Origin: DSSM01 sp964484125
Lineage (GTDB): Bacteria; Bacteroidota; Ignavibacteria; Tepidaquicellales; Tepidaquicellaceae
Direction of reading: 5' to 3'
Assembly (NCBI GenBank): GCA_964484125.1
Contig: CAZAEK010000034.1
Span: 1 to 13,662, forward strand
DNA: 13,662 bases
How positions within the stretch are numbered: position 1 is the first letter of the stretch; each line of letters opens with the position of its first letter. Both the position numbers and the translations under genes were made by a program. Under the pieces are notes generated by a model. The model saw only the letters and a list, made by a program, of their open reading frames with translations, did no database searches and was not told where the DNA came from. This document shows positions 6,660-13,438 of the stretch, piece by piece.

Positions 6660-7754
6660 CTACAAAAAGATATAATATAAAGTTAATCTCGGAGTAACAG
6701 AAGGTTTATATTTCTTACCGCCCGGAAGAGATTCGTAAGTCTCAATGAAAATATTCGGACTAATAGTTACTTTATCAACAGGGGAATAATTTAAGCTGAA
6801 CAAGAATAGATTTCTGTTATCACCTTTGTAATCCGAATCCATATTTGGATCAAAAAAATCATATCTGCCGACTGCAGATAATTTTTTCGATAAATTATAA
6901 GAACCAAAAATCGAAATTCCAAATGCGTTTTTGTCTTTTATTGTTTGTCCGTTAATATTTCCGTTTTGCTTTATACTTGTAAACGCCTCTGCGCCTATAG
7001 TAAATTTATTATCTTCCTTATATCCTGCAAAAAATGAGTATGTTAAATCATTATTACTAAGAGTTGCTTTTGGATTCTGGATACTGTTTGGATTATCAAT
7101 ATCCGGATTTGATTTGAAATCAAAATAAAATGTCATCGTAAAATTTTTCAAAGGGTTGTACTGAAAATGGGCATAGTATCTTTTGTATTTGTCTGTTTCC
7201 GGTTTATTTCCTGTTCCATCTCCAATCATAAGCCAGTATTTAAATAAACCATCTTTATCTAATTTACCTTTCAGTGATAATGCAAGGTCTCTTGATGTTA
7301 CAATTCTCCTTAAATCTATAATTGTTTTTTCTAAAAATCTGTTACCCCAGATATTTTCTGATACCTCAAAAGCAGGAGTTGGTTGAATACCAAATGTAAG
7401 GTCGCTCCCGTTAAATATGTTTCGCCAGGTAAGGTATGCATCTTTTACAAAAACACCGATTCTTCCATCAGGGTTAATGGAATTCTGATCCGCTTCAAGT
7501 CTGAATCTTGAAATGAAATTCTCTGATATATCAAAGTCATAAGTGAAATAAATTCTTCGTATTTGAATTCCGTTTATATCTTTTTGCCCTCCATTGACTA
7601 CGCAAGGTAATGAATCAATTTGAGAATCTCTGACTGCATTATAAAACAAATCCCCAAACATATATCCGGAAATAGTTCCTTTGTTATTAGTTTCCTGCGA
7701 AAAACCGATACTTGAAAAACATAAAAAAACTATAAATAATAAAAATTTAATCAT
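6660..7754 (-). CDS. Outer-membrane porin, phosphate-selective porin O/P type
   Basis: A 364-residue protein. Residues 1-19 are a signal peptide ('FLLFIVFLCFSSIGFSQ'). The rest is a run of short amphipathic beta strands with alternating aromatic residues, ending in the strand 'PRLTLYYIFL', as expected of a beta barrel. The N-terminal part ('IQIRRIYFTYDFDISENF', 'FRLEADQ', 'VKDAYLTWRN', 'GIQPTPAFEV', 'RDLALSLKGK') resembles OprP/OprO-like porins of Bacteroidota and Ignavibacteria. It should admit small anions or other solutes across the outer membrane. It converges on the arsenic/cytochrome operon with 70 bp between stops, so it is a separate transcript. The histidine kinase lies upstream on the same strand, 121 bp away. 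Confidence 0.82.
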   Translation of the reverse strand: MIKFLLFIVFLCFSSIGFSQETNNKGTISGYMFGDLFYNAVRDSQIDSLPCVVNGGQKDINGIQIRRIYFTYDFDISENFISRFRLEADQNSINPDGRIGVFVKDAYLTWRNIFNGSDLTFGIQPTPAFEVSENIWGNRFLEKTIIDLRRIVTSRDLALSLKGKLDKDGLFKYWLMIGDGTGNKPETDKYKRYYAHFQYNPLKNFTMTFYFDFKSNPDIDNPNSIQNPKATLSNNDLTYSFFAGYKEDNKFTIGAEAFTSIKQNGNINGQTIKDKNAFGISIFGSYNLSKKLSAVGRYDFFDPNMDSDYKGDNRNLFLFSLNYSPVDKVTISPNIFIETYESLPGGKKYKPSVTPRLTLYYIFL

Positions 7755-7875
7755 AAAATAACATTTATTTAACGATTTGTTAACTGATGAAGTAGTCTTA
7801 ATAGAAATTGCAATATAAAATATATTTAAGGAAAATTCTTGATATTTCGGTAAATAATTTTAGATAAGAAAACTC

Positions 7876-9351
7876 TCAGTTAACCGGCAAAGTAAAATAA
7901 AAACTACTCCCTTTCCCTTCTTCACTCTCTACCCAGATTTTTTCATTATGTCTCTCAATAAATTCTTTGCAAAGTATAAGTCCGAGTCCTGTACTCGGTT
8001 CCTTGTCAGTACCGGGTCTGAGAGCTTGTTTACTGAGTGTGAAAAGATTTTCAATAATATCAGCGATCATTCCGATTCCAAAATCCTTTACTTCAATTGT
8101 AACCTTATCATTGCCCTGATTCCATGCTTTGATAATTATTTCACTACTGTGTTCAGAAAATTTTATAGCATTTGAAAGTAAATTCCGTAATATTGTAGCC
8201 ACCATATTTCTATCTGCAAAAACAGTTAATCCATCAGGGATGTCAATACTGATGTTAATGTTTTTATTTCGTGCCGGGATGTTTACTAAGTCAATAAATT
8301 CTTCTGTAGCTTTAAGAAGATTGAAAGAAACAGGGTTATGATTTGTTACTCCTCTATGAAGACATGACCATTCAAGGAGATTGTTTATAAGCTCATAAAG
8401 GTTAGTTGCAGATTTTTTCATCTTGTCAAGCATTATTTGAATCTGGGATATTGTCATATTGTCTAACTCATCTAACATTAAATCTATAAATCCGAGGAAA
8501 GTATTAAAAGGACTTCTTAAATCATGAGCAAGAATGCTTAAAAATTTATCTTTTTGCAAACTGATATCTTTAAGTTCAATTTGTATTTTTTTGATGTCTG
8601 TAATATCTTTTACAGTTGCATAGAAATATTTATTACCGTTAATATCTGTAATGCATGACGGACTTACTATTACATGAAAATCTTCTCCGGTTTTCTTTTT
8701 GAATAAAAGTTCAAAACTATCAAACTTTCCTTTCAATGTTGTTTCAAATGCTTTCTGAATATCTGAAAAACCTTTATCTGACCAGTATGGGTGAGGAGGA
8801 CCAACTCCGATTAATTCGTCTTTAGAAAAACCTGTCATTTTACATAAAGCAGAATTAACACGTAAATGAACACCATTCTCATCTAATAGCGAGAATCCAT
8901 CCTGCATAGATTCTATCAGATTTTCTGAAAATTCTTTTTCCTGATGTAATTTTTTTTCTGAGAGCTTTCTTTCGGAGATATCCCTGCCAATAATTAGTGC
9001 ATACAATACATCCCCGTTTTCATTAAAAACCGGGCTGAAAAAATATTCTATGTAAATTGGGTCTTTTATTAATAACGGCTTATAATCTATTTTGAATTTC
9101 TCCTTATTCTGAAAAACCCTGTCATAATATCCTTTCCAGATATTATTTACATATTGCGGAAATTCCTCGCTTAATAAACATTCGCCCTTCTCAAAACTCC
9201 TGTGCCTGAAAGTTTTTGTGAATCTATCAAATTTTTCATTAGAATAAACCAAACAGTAATTCCTGTCAACTGACCATAACCATTCATCACAGCTCTGAAG
9301 TAATGCCTCGAGATGTTTCTGGCAATCATGAATATTTGAATTAGTATCCAT
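7876..9351 (-). CDS. Cytosolic PAS-PAS sensor histidine kinase
   Basis: A 491-residue protein without membrane segments or signal peptide. A first PAS domain (about 12-128) ends in the PAC-like 'ALIIGRDISERKL'. A second PAS (about 140-252) ends in 'FYATVKDITDIKKI'. The HisKA region has the H box 'LAHDLRSPFNTFLGF' with phospho-acceptor H276. The HATPase_c domain has N box 'NLLSNAIKFSE' (N394), G1 'VKDFGIGM' (D423) and G2 'STGLGLILCKEFI' (455-457). It would sense an intracellular signal and phosphorylate a response regulator, but none is encoded here. No PAS cofactor residues can be assigned by eye. The downstream porin is on the same strand but 121 bp away, so co-transcription is only possible. 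Confidence 0.93.
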   Translation of the reverse strand: MDTNSNIHDCQKHLEALLQSCDEWLWSVDRNYCLVYSNEKFDRFTKTFRHRSFEKGECLLSEEFPQYVNNIWKGYYDRVFQNKEKFKIDYKPLLIKDPIYIEYFFSPVFNENGDVLYALIIGRDISERKLSEKKLHQEKEFSENLIESMQDGFSLLDENGVHLRVNSALCKMTGFSKDELIGVGPPHPYWSDKGFSDIQKAFETTLKGKFDSFELLFKKKTGEDFHVIVSPSCITDINGNKYFYATVKDITDIKKIQIELKDISLQKDKFLSILAHDLRSPFNTFLGFIDLMLDELDNMTISQIQIMLDKMKKSATNLYELINNLLEWSCLHRGVTNHNPVSFNLLKATEEFIDLVNIPARNKNINISIDIPDGLTVFADRNMVATILRNLLSNAIKFSEHSSEIIIKAWNQGNDKVTIEVKDFGIGMIADIIENLFTLSKQALRPGTDKEPSTGLGLILCKEFIERHNEKIWVESEEGKGSSFYFTLPVN

Positions 9352-9487
9352 TTATTTTTCGCAATTGGAAGAATATTTTCAGAACAATCTATAATAAAAA
9401 ACTTAAAAAGAAAATACTTTTTATTTTATCACTAATAAAAATGAATTGAAAAATAAGAATATTTTTGTTAATTTTAAAATTACATTT

Positions 9488-9542
9488 AGTCGTAGTTCAG
9501 TTTGGTTATCCCGACAAGTCGGGACTGACTGTCACGACAGAG
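9488..9542 (+). pseudogene. tRNA-Asp-like repeat copy 1, cut by gap
   Basis: From 9488 the sequence copies the tRNA-Asp gene at 9795 through the D-arm ('gtcgtagttcagtttggtta'). The D-arm 3' half is then replaced by the palindrome TCCCGACAAGTCGGGA (9509-9524). After that 'ctgactgtcac', which includes the GTC anticodon, returns with a broken anticodon stem ('gacagag'). It lacks the first two acceptor bases and ends at the N run. It cannot fold as a tRNA. Confidence 0.82.
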
Positions 9543-9642
9543 NNNNNNNNNNNNNNNNNNNNNNNNNNNNNNNNNNNNNNNNNNNNNNNNNNNNNNNNNN
9601 NNNNNNNNNNNNNNNNNNNNNNNNNNNNNNNNNNNNNNNNNN
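9543..9642. other. Assembly gap (100 N)
   Basis: Exactly 100 N, the usual placeholder for a gap of unknown length. By alignment with copy 2, at least 31 bases are missing (equivalent of 9732-9762). Whole extra 120-bp units could also be hidden. Confidence 0.97.
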
Positions 9643-9762
9643 TTGAAAAAGAAATCAAAGTTCTAAAGATATACGGAGTCGTAGTTCAGTTTGGTTATCC
9701 CGACAAGTCGGGACTGACTGTCACGACAGAGGTCGTCCCGATTCATCGGGAAGTCTCGGAGA
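9643..9762 (+). repeat. 120-bp tandem unit with tRNA-Asp-like copy 2 bearing two palindromes
   Basis: A 32-bp leader (9643-9674, 'ttgaaaaagaaatcaaag...') precedes a tRNA-like segment from 9675. The same leader recurs at 9763-9794, directly before the true tRNA, giving a period of 120. The tRNA-like segment has an intact 5' part (GGAGTCG, D-arm start), TCCCGACAAGTCGGGA (9698-9713) in place of the second D-stem strand, the anticodon region 'ctgactgtcac' without a matching stem, and TCCCGATTCATCGGGA (9736-9751) in place of most of the T-arm. It then has 'agtctcg' as in the tRNA but no acceptor complement. It lies in the same contig piece as the genuine tRNA, so it is not a scaffolding product. 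Confidence 0.88.
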
Positions 9763-9794
9763 TTGAAAAAGAAATCAAAGTTCTAAAGATATAC

Positions 9795-9969
9795 GGAGTC
9801 GTAGTTCAGTTTGGTTAGAACGCCTGACTGTCACTCAGGAGGTCGCGAGTTCGAGTCTCGTCNNNNNNNNNNNNNNNNNNNNNNNNNNNNNNNNNNNNNN
9901 NNNNNNNNNNNNNNNNNNNNNNNNNNNNNNNNNNNNNNNNNNNNNNNNNNNNNNNNNNNNNNGATTCCG
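9795..9969 (+). tRNA. tRNA-Asp (GTC), interrupted by a 100-N gap
   Basis: The first 68 nt (9795-9862) give acceptor GGAGTCG, D-arm GTTC/GAAC, anticodon stem CCTGA/TCAGG with loop CTGTCAC (anticodon GTC), variable AGGTC and T-arm GCGAG-TTCGAGT-CTCGT. The next base is C, then the N run. The first seven bases after the gap, GATTCCG (9963-9969), complete the acceptor strand CGATTCC and the discriminator G typical of tRNA-Asp. The total is 75 nt if the gap has zero length. CCA is not encoded. A palindrome-free T-arm and intact stems separate it from the upstream mimics. Confidence 0.88.
9863..9962. other. Assembly gap (100 N) inside the tRNA-Asp acceptor stem
   Basis: Exactly 100 N. The flanks join into a perfect tRNA-Asp 3' end, and the same junction ('agtctcgtc' then 'gattccg') is seen uninterrupted at 10272-10287. 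The real gap is therefore probably zero or an integral number of repeat units. Confidence 0.95.
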
Positions 9970-10039
9970 CAAAATGCCGATTTTTTTATCGGCATTTTCA
10001 TTTATGTATTACACCTATATAATAAAAAGCAAAACAAAA
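9963..10039 (+). repeat. Direct repeat copy A (tRNA 3' end, terminator, GIY-YIG start)
   Basis: Copy A of a 77-bp direct repeat; copy B is at 10281-10357, offset 318, with two mismatches. It covers the last seven tRNA-Asp bases, the terminator and the first 12 codons of the GIY-YIG gene. Both copies are preceded by 'agtctcgtc' (for A, across the gap). Confidence 0.93.
9971..9998 (+). terminator. Intrinsic terminator after tRNA-Asp
   Basis: AAAATGCCGAT / ATCGGCATTTT forms an 11-bp stem with a T-rich loop and ends in a T run, two bases after the tRNA discriminator base. It is A-rich on the other side, so it could work in both directions. An identical copy lies at 10289-10316. Confidence 0.8.
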
Positions 10040-10264
10040 GATCGTCTCTACATAGGCAGTTGTTCGGACTTAGAAAGCAGATTAGAGCACCACAACCTCG
10101 GACATAGCAGGTCAACGAAGGGATATATTCCCTGGGAAATAGTTTATTATGAAGAATACGAAACAAAAACCGAAGCAATAAAAAGGGAATATGAATTGAA
10201 GAAAATGAAAAATAAAAAATATTTAGTTTGGTTGATAAATAACTCTGGAGGTCGTCCCGACTGA
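10004..10264 (+). CDS. Small GIY-YIG nuclease domain protein
   Basis: An 86-residue single-domain protein of the GIY-YIG endonuclease superfamily (short YhbQ/UPF0213-like group). 'YTYIIKS' (3-9) stands at the GIY strand and 'LYIGS' (15-19) is the YIG motif. The active-site arginine is in 'SDLESRLEHHN' (R26), and the acidic helix is 'EYETKTEAIKREYELKK' (51-67). The ATG at 10004 is chosen over 9974 because the earlier start would be translated from the tRNA terminator and residues from 'MYYTYI' fit the family. It lies just behind the tRNA-Asp terminator. The last residues (about 'SGGRPD') are encoded by a tRNA-Asp-like 3' fragment, and the stop codon is inside the palindrome. DNA targets are unknown; a role in moving or recombining tRNA-linked repeats is inference. 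Confidence 0.87.
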   Translation: MYYTYIIKSKTKDRLYIGSCSDLESRLEHHNLGHSRSTKGYIPWEIVYYEEYETKTEAIKREYELKKMKNKKYLVWLINNSGGRPD

Positions 10265-10287
10265 GTCGGGAAGTCTCGTCGATTCCG
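10244..10287 (+). pseudogene. tRNA-Asp 3'-half-like fragment with palindrome
   Basis: 'tctggaggtcg' (10244-10254) matches the tRNA anticodon-stem/variable segment with one difference. TCCCGACTGAGTCGGGA (10255-10271) then replaces most of the T-arm. 'agtctcgtc' plus 'gattccg' (10272 on; 10281-10287) is the exact tRNA-Asp 3' end. There is no 5' half; a weak 'agtttggtt' match at 10225 may be chance. It overlaps the end of the GIY-YIG frame. Confidence 0.82.
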
Positions 10288-10357
10288 CAAAATGCCGATT
10301 TTTTTATCGGCATTTTCATTTATGTATTACACCTACATAATAAAAAGCAAAATAAAA
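10281..10357 (+). repeat. Direct repeat copy B (tRNA 3' end, terminator, GIY-YIG start)
   Basis: It matches 9963-10039 with two substitutions (tat to tac near 10335, and c to t near 10353). With copy A it brackets the GIY-YIG gene, giving a 318-bp duplicated unit whose second copy breaks off after the start of the nuclease gene. Confidence 0.93.
10289..10316 (+). terminator. Second copy of the tRNA-Asp intrinsic terminator
   Basis: Identical 11-bp stem and T-rich loop to 9971-9998. It now follows the GIY-YIG gene and the tRNA-like fragment and lies 65 bp before the outer-membrane protein gene. Confidence 0.75.
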
Positions 10358-10363
10358 AAATGA
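10322..10363 (+). pseudogene. Truncated GIY-YIG gene start (13 codons)
   Basis: ATG at 10322 reads MYYTYIIKSKIKK then TGA. It is the duplicated N-terminus of the GIY-YIG gene, cut off inside the first strand of the domain. It ends 17 bp before the next gene and may be translated as a short leader peptide by chance. Confidence 0.8.
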
Positions 10364-10380
10364 CAACCCAAATCATATCA

Positions 10381-10833
10381 ATGAAAAAAATTATTTTACT
10401 ATTTGTAATCATTTTCGGAATTTCAATATCTGCTGAAGCTCAAAGCAAATTCGGGCTCGGAATAATAGCAGGTGAGCCAACTGGAATTTCTGCAAAAATG
10501 AAGTTAACAGATGAATCTTTTGTTGACGGAGCTGTTGGTTGGTCTTTTGCAAAATATAGCTCTGTACATATACACGCAGATTATCTTATAAATGTTAAAA
10601 AATTGGCAACTGAAGTACCTTTTTATGTTGGTATTGGTGGCAGAATTAAAATTAAAAATAATGACAAAAAGGAAGATACAAGAGTGGCTGTGAGAGTGCC
10701 GGTTGGTTTAGCATACGAACCTTCCACTGTCCCTATAGATGTTTTTTTTGAAGTAGTACCTATGCTCGATGTTTCTCCTGCTACGGAATTAAACTGGAAC
10801 GCTGCCATAGGAATAAGGTATTATTTCAATTAA
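10381..10833 (+). CDS. Small outer-membrane beta-barrel protein (BAPKO_0422/DUF3996-like)
   Basis: A 150-residue protein with a clear signal peptide ('MKKIILLFVIIFGISISAEAQ', cleavage near 21). 'KFGLGIIAGEPTGISAKMKL', 'DGAVGWSF' and 'HIHADYL' then resemble the small barrel family found in Bacteroidota, Ignavibacteria and spirochaetes. It ends in the strand 'NWNAAIGIRYYFN'. The ATG at 10381 is chosen because the in-frame ATG at 10360 would put seven extra residues before the signal sequence and falls inside the GIY-YIG remnant. Function is unknown beyond an outer-membrane location. It is separated from the repeat locus by the duplicated terminator and from PAP2 by 73 bp. Confidence 0.75.
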   Translation: MKKIILLFVIIFGISISAEAQSKFGLGIIAGEPTGISAKMKLTDESFVDGAVGWSFAKYSSVHIHADYLINVKKLATEVPFYVGIGGRIKIKNNDKKEDTRVAVRVPVGLAYEPSTVPIDVFFEVVPMLDVSPATELNWNAAIGIRYYFN

Positions 10834-10878
10834 TACTATTTTTTATAGTTAAAATCATTTCTTTTTATTTATTACTTA

Positions 10879-10905
10879 TATAAATTGATTTAATATCAAT
10901 TTATA
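10879..10905. promoter_or_regulatory. Perfect 11-bp inverted repeat just before the PAP2 gene
   Basis: TATAAATTGAT (10879-10889) and ATCAATTTATA (10895-10905) are exact reverse complements with a 5-nt spacer. The second arm ends one base before the ATG at 10907. This could be an operator or a translation-blocking hairpin for the three-gene run. It is AT-rich, so chance is not excluded. Confidence 0.4.
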
Positions 10906-10906
10906 A

Positions 10907-11545
10907 ATGAAAGAAAACTGGAAAAGTTTTTTAAGAAAAAAATATGCTAAAATCATAATTCTTCTGAGCATTGTGATTTTGGTGCTTGCATTATTCTCCA
11001 TTTCGAAATTTATTGTCTATGTTGAAGCCCGTGATGGTGTCGTTCTGAATGACCCCCTTTTTGTATATTTTAAGGCAATTGATTTGAATTATATTATATT
11101 CGGTTTAATTTATGTTTCCCTTATACTTGCATTACTGTTATTATTGAAATATCCCGCAGAATTATTTATTGCGATTCAATCATACTCTTTAATGGTATTC
11201 ATCAGAATTGCGGCTATGTACCTCGTCCCTCTCAATCAGCATCCCGATGCCATTGATTTGCAAGACCCTATTGTTTTCCTTATTGGAACAGGTCAAAAAG
11301 TTACTAAGGACTTATTCTTCTCCGGACATACTTCTACATTATTCCTGATATTTCTTACTGCTAAAAATAAAATCTTCAAATATATTTTTTTAACCTCAAG
11401 TGTACTGGTTGGTACTTTCGTCGTTTTACAAAAAGTCCATTACGCTATTGATGTATTTGCCGCATTTTTCTTCGCTTATGCAAGTTACAGAGCAATTATT
11501 ATCCTGAATAAAAAATTAAATAAAACACAAACTAATGAACAGTAA
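10907..11545 (+). CDS. PAP2-type membrane phosphatase (sphingomyelin synthase-like PAP2_C)
   Basis: A 212-residue membrane protein with about six helices. The catalytic pattern of the PAP2 superfamily is present: 'DLFFSGHTSTLFL' with H141, and 'KVHYAIDVFAA' with H178 and D182. The missing KXXXXXXRP first motif and the SGHT/VHYxIDV form point to the PAP2_C group rather than classical PgpB. The likely reaction is phosphate or phospho-headgroup transfer or hydrolysis on a lipid at the membrane face; the substrate is unknown. Its 3' end overlaps the DUF2461 gene by 11 bp, so the two are presumably co-transcribed. Confidence 0.85.
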   Translation: MKENWKSFLRKKYAKIIILLSIVILVLALFSISKFIVYVEARDGVVLNDPLFVYFKAIDLNYIIFGLIYVSLILALLLLLKYPAELFIAIQSYSLMVFIRIAAMYLVPLNQHPDAIDLQDPIVFLIGTGQKVTKDLFFSGHTSTLFLIFLTAKNKIFKYIFLTSSVLVGTFVVLQKVHYAIDVFAAFFFAYASYRAIIILNKKLNKTQTNEQ

Positions 11546-12191
11546 AATAATTTTCGGTTTCTTAAATGATTTACAAAAAAACAACAACCGCGATTGGTTC
11601 AAAGCCAATGAAATCAGGTATCAACTTGCTAAAAATGAATTTGAAGACTTCATTGAAGAAGTTATTCCCGGACTGAAGAAAATTGACAACGATATAGACG
11701 CAATTAATGCTAAAGAGTGTATATTCAGAATCTATAAGGATGTAAGATTTTCTAAAGATAAAAATCCATATAAAACAAATTTCGGAGCGTACATTTCAAA
11801 AGGCGGAAGAAAAAGTAAGTTCGCAGGTTATTACATTCACTTAGAGCCGGGCAAATCTTTTATTGGCGGCGGAATCTATATGCCTGAAGCTGCGGAATTA
11901 AAAGCAATTCGTGATGAGATTTTTAATAATACCGGTGCTTTTAAAAAAATTCTAAACAATCAATCATTCAAAAAATATTTTAAAGAAATCTATGGGGAGA
12001 AATTAATCACTGCACCGAAAGGATTTCCAAAAGATTTTGCTGATATTGATTTACTCAAAAATAAACATTATGCCGTTACTCATAGTGTGAAAGATAGTTT
12101 CTGGAATTCTGATTCTTTGATAACCGAAATTCTGAAAATATTCAAAGCTCAGCTTCCATTTAACCGTTTCCTTAATAATGCAGTTAAATAA
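11535..12191 (+). CDS. DUF2461 family protein
   Basis: A 218-residue soluble protein of the DUF2461/TIGR02453 family, near full family length. Recognisable parts are the N-terminal 'FLNDLQKNNNRDWFKAN' (9-25), the signature 'RIYKDVRFSKDKNPYKTNF' (65-83) and 'GGGIYMPEAAELKAIRDEI'. No catalytic residues are established for the family and no function is assigned. The ATG lies inside the PAP2 gene end (11-bp overlap), and the RsgA gene starts about 5 bp after the stop. Confidence 0.92.
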   Translation: MNSKIIFGFLNDLQKNNNRDWFKANEIRYQLAKNEFEDFIEEVIPGLKKIDNDIDAINAKECIFRIYKDVRFSKDKNPYKTNFGAYISKGGRKSKFAGYYIHLEPGKSFIGGGIYMPEAAELKAIRDEIFNNTGAFKKILNNQSFKKYFKEIYGEKLITAPKGFPKDFADIDLLKNKHYAVTHSVKDSFWNSDSLITEILKIFKAQLPFNRFLNNAVK

Positions 12192-12195
12192 AAAT

Positions 12196-13272
12196 ATGAA
12201 ATTAGAAGATTTAGGCTATACTGAAACTTTCGAAAAATTCAGAATTGAAAATAATTCTGAAAATTTCGAAGTCGGAAGAGTTATAGAAGAAAATAAAGAG
12301 AGATATATCGTCAGAACCGAAAATAATGAATACGAAGCCGAAGTTACCGGCAATATGAGGTATAACGCAAATGGCAGAGAAGATTTTCCTGCCGTCGGAG
12401 ACTGGGTTTTTCTTACTGCTGTTGATAACGATTTTGCTGTAATCCACAGGCTTTTTCCGAGGTTCTCAAAAATTCAAAGACATCAGGCAGGAAAATCTTC
12501 TGACGTCCAGATTATTGCGGCTAATATTGATTATGCTTTGATTGTTACTGCGGCAGACAGGGACTTCAATCTCAACAGAATTGAAAGATACCTGACAATC
12601 TGCTACACTTCAAAAGTTGAACCGATTATCGTCCTGACAAAAACAGACCTGATTAGTGAAAATCTCACCTCTGAAATAATGGATTCAATAAAACAAAGAC
12701 TGGAAAGTGTAAATGCAATTTCCGTAAGCAATGAAACAAAATCAGGTTATATTGATTTAATAAAAATTTTTCAAAAAGGGAAAACCTATTGCCTGCTTGG
12801 TTCTTCGGGAGTTGGAAAGTCCACATTGCTGAATAATCTTTCCGGAAAAGAGATTATGAAAACCGATACTATTAGTAAAAGCACAGAAAGAGGGAGACAC
12901 ATAACCACACGCAGAGAGCTGATTTTACTTGAAGGGGGCGGATTGCTTATTGATAATCCCGGGATGAGAGAAGTCGGAATTACTGACGACAAAACCGGTA
13001 TTTCAGAAACGTTTGATAATATCATAAGTTTGTCAAATAAATGTAAATTCAGAGATTGCAAACACACTAATGAAATTGGCTGTGCTGTTTTAGCTGCAAT
13101 TGAATCCGGAGAACTGGAAAAAGGTTCTTACGATAATTTTATGAAAATGGAAAGGGAAAGAATTCATTACGAAGAAAGTTCATCAGAAAGAAAACGAAAA
13201 GAAAAAATTTTCGGGAAAATCTTAAAAGATTACAACAAAAAAGATATCAAAGGCAGAAGGGGGATTAATTAG
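12196..13272 (+). CDS. rsgA: Ribosome small subunit-dependent GTPase RsgA
   Basis: A 358-residue circularly permuted GTPase that helps late maturation of the 30S subunit. An N-terminal OB-fold region (about 25-95, 'GRVIEENKERYIVRT', 'PAVGDWVFLT') precedes the GTPase domain. In it the G4 'LTKTD' (147-151) comes before G1 'GSSGVGKST' (202-210) and G3 'DNPG' (253-256), the permuted order typical of RsgA. The C-terminal zinc site is C283, C288, H290 and C296 ('CKFRDCKHTNEIGC'). G4 has T in place of the usual N (TKTD for NKxD). The ATG at 12196 is preferred; an ATG at 12178 overlaps the DUF2461 gene and adds six residues that do not fit the family. It is last in the PAP2-DUF2461-RsgA run. Confidence 0.95.
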   Translation: MKLEDLGYTETFEKFRIENNSENFEVGRVIEENKERYIVRTENNEYEAEVTGNMRYNANGREDFPAVGDWVFLTAVDNDFAVIHRLFPRFSKIQRHQAGKSSDVQIIAANIDYALIVTAADRDFNLNRIERYLTICYTSKVEPIIVLTKTDLISENLTSEIMDSIKQRLESVNAISVSNETKSGYIDLIKIFQKGKTYCLLGSSGVGKSTLLNNLSGKEIMKTDTISKSTERGRHITTRRELILLEGGGLLIDNPGMREVGITDDKTGISETFDNIISLSNKCKFRDCKHTNEIGCAVLAAIESGELEKGSYDNFMKMERERIHYEESSSERKRKEKIFGKILKDYNKKDIKGRRGIN

Positions 13273-13438
13273 CTCCTTAAAATCAAAATGTTTAATATGT
13301 AACTGTTTGCGCAGAATTCAGAGATGCAGATAAAAAACTTATTACCGGAAAACACCGCAAAGACTTCAAATAATTTACAAAAAAACTGCAGGTATAAACT
13401 TTGCAAACTTGATGAAATTTACAAACTTGATGAACTTT

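Noticed and set aside
9488..9762. Additional functional tRNA-Asp genes
   Set aside because: D-stem, anticodon stem, T-arm and acceptor complement are broken or replaced; only the 5' parts and anticodon loop are retained.
9795..10357. Classical integrative element at tRNA-Asp
   Set aside because: There is no integrase or excisionase, and the bracketed segment is only about 300 bp; a small duplication or nuclease-linked unit fits better.
13404..13434. 13-bp direct repeat caaacttgatgaa (13404-13416 and 13422-13434)
   Set aside because: It is too short and isolated to support as a regulatory or mobile feature; it is in AT-rich intergenic DNA after rsgA.
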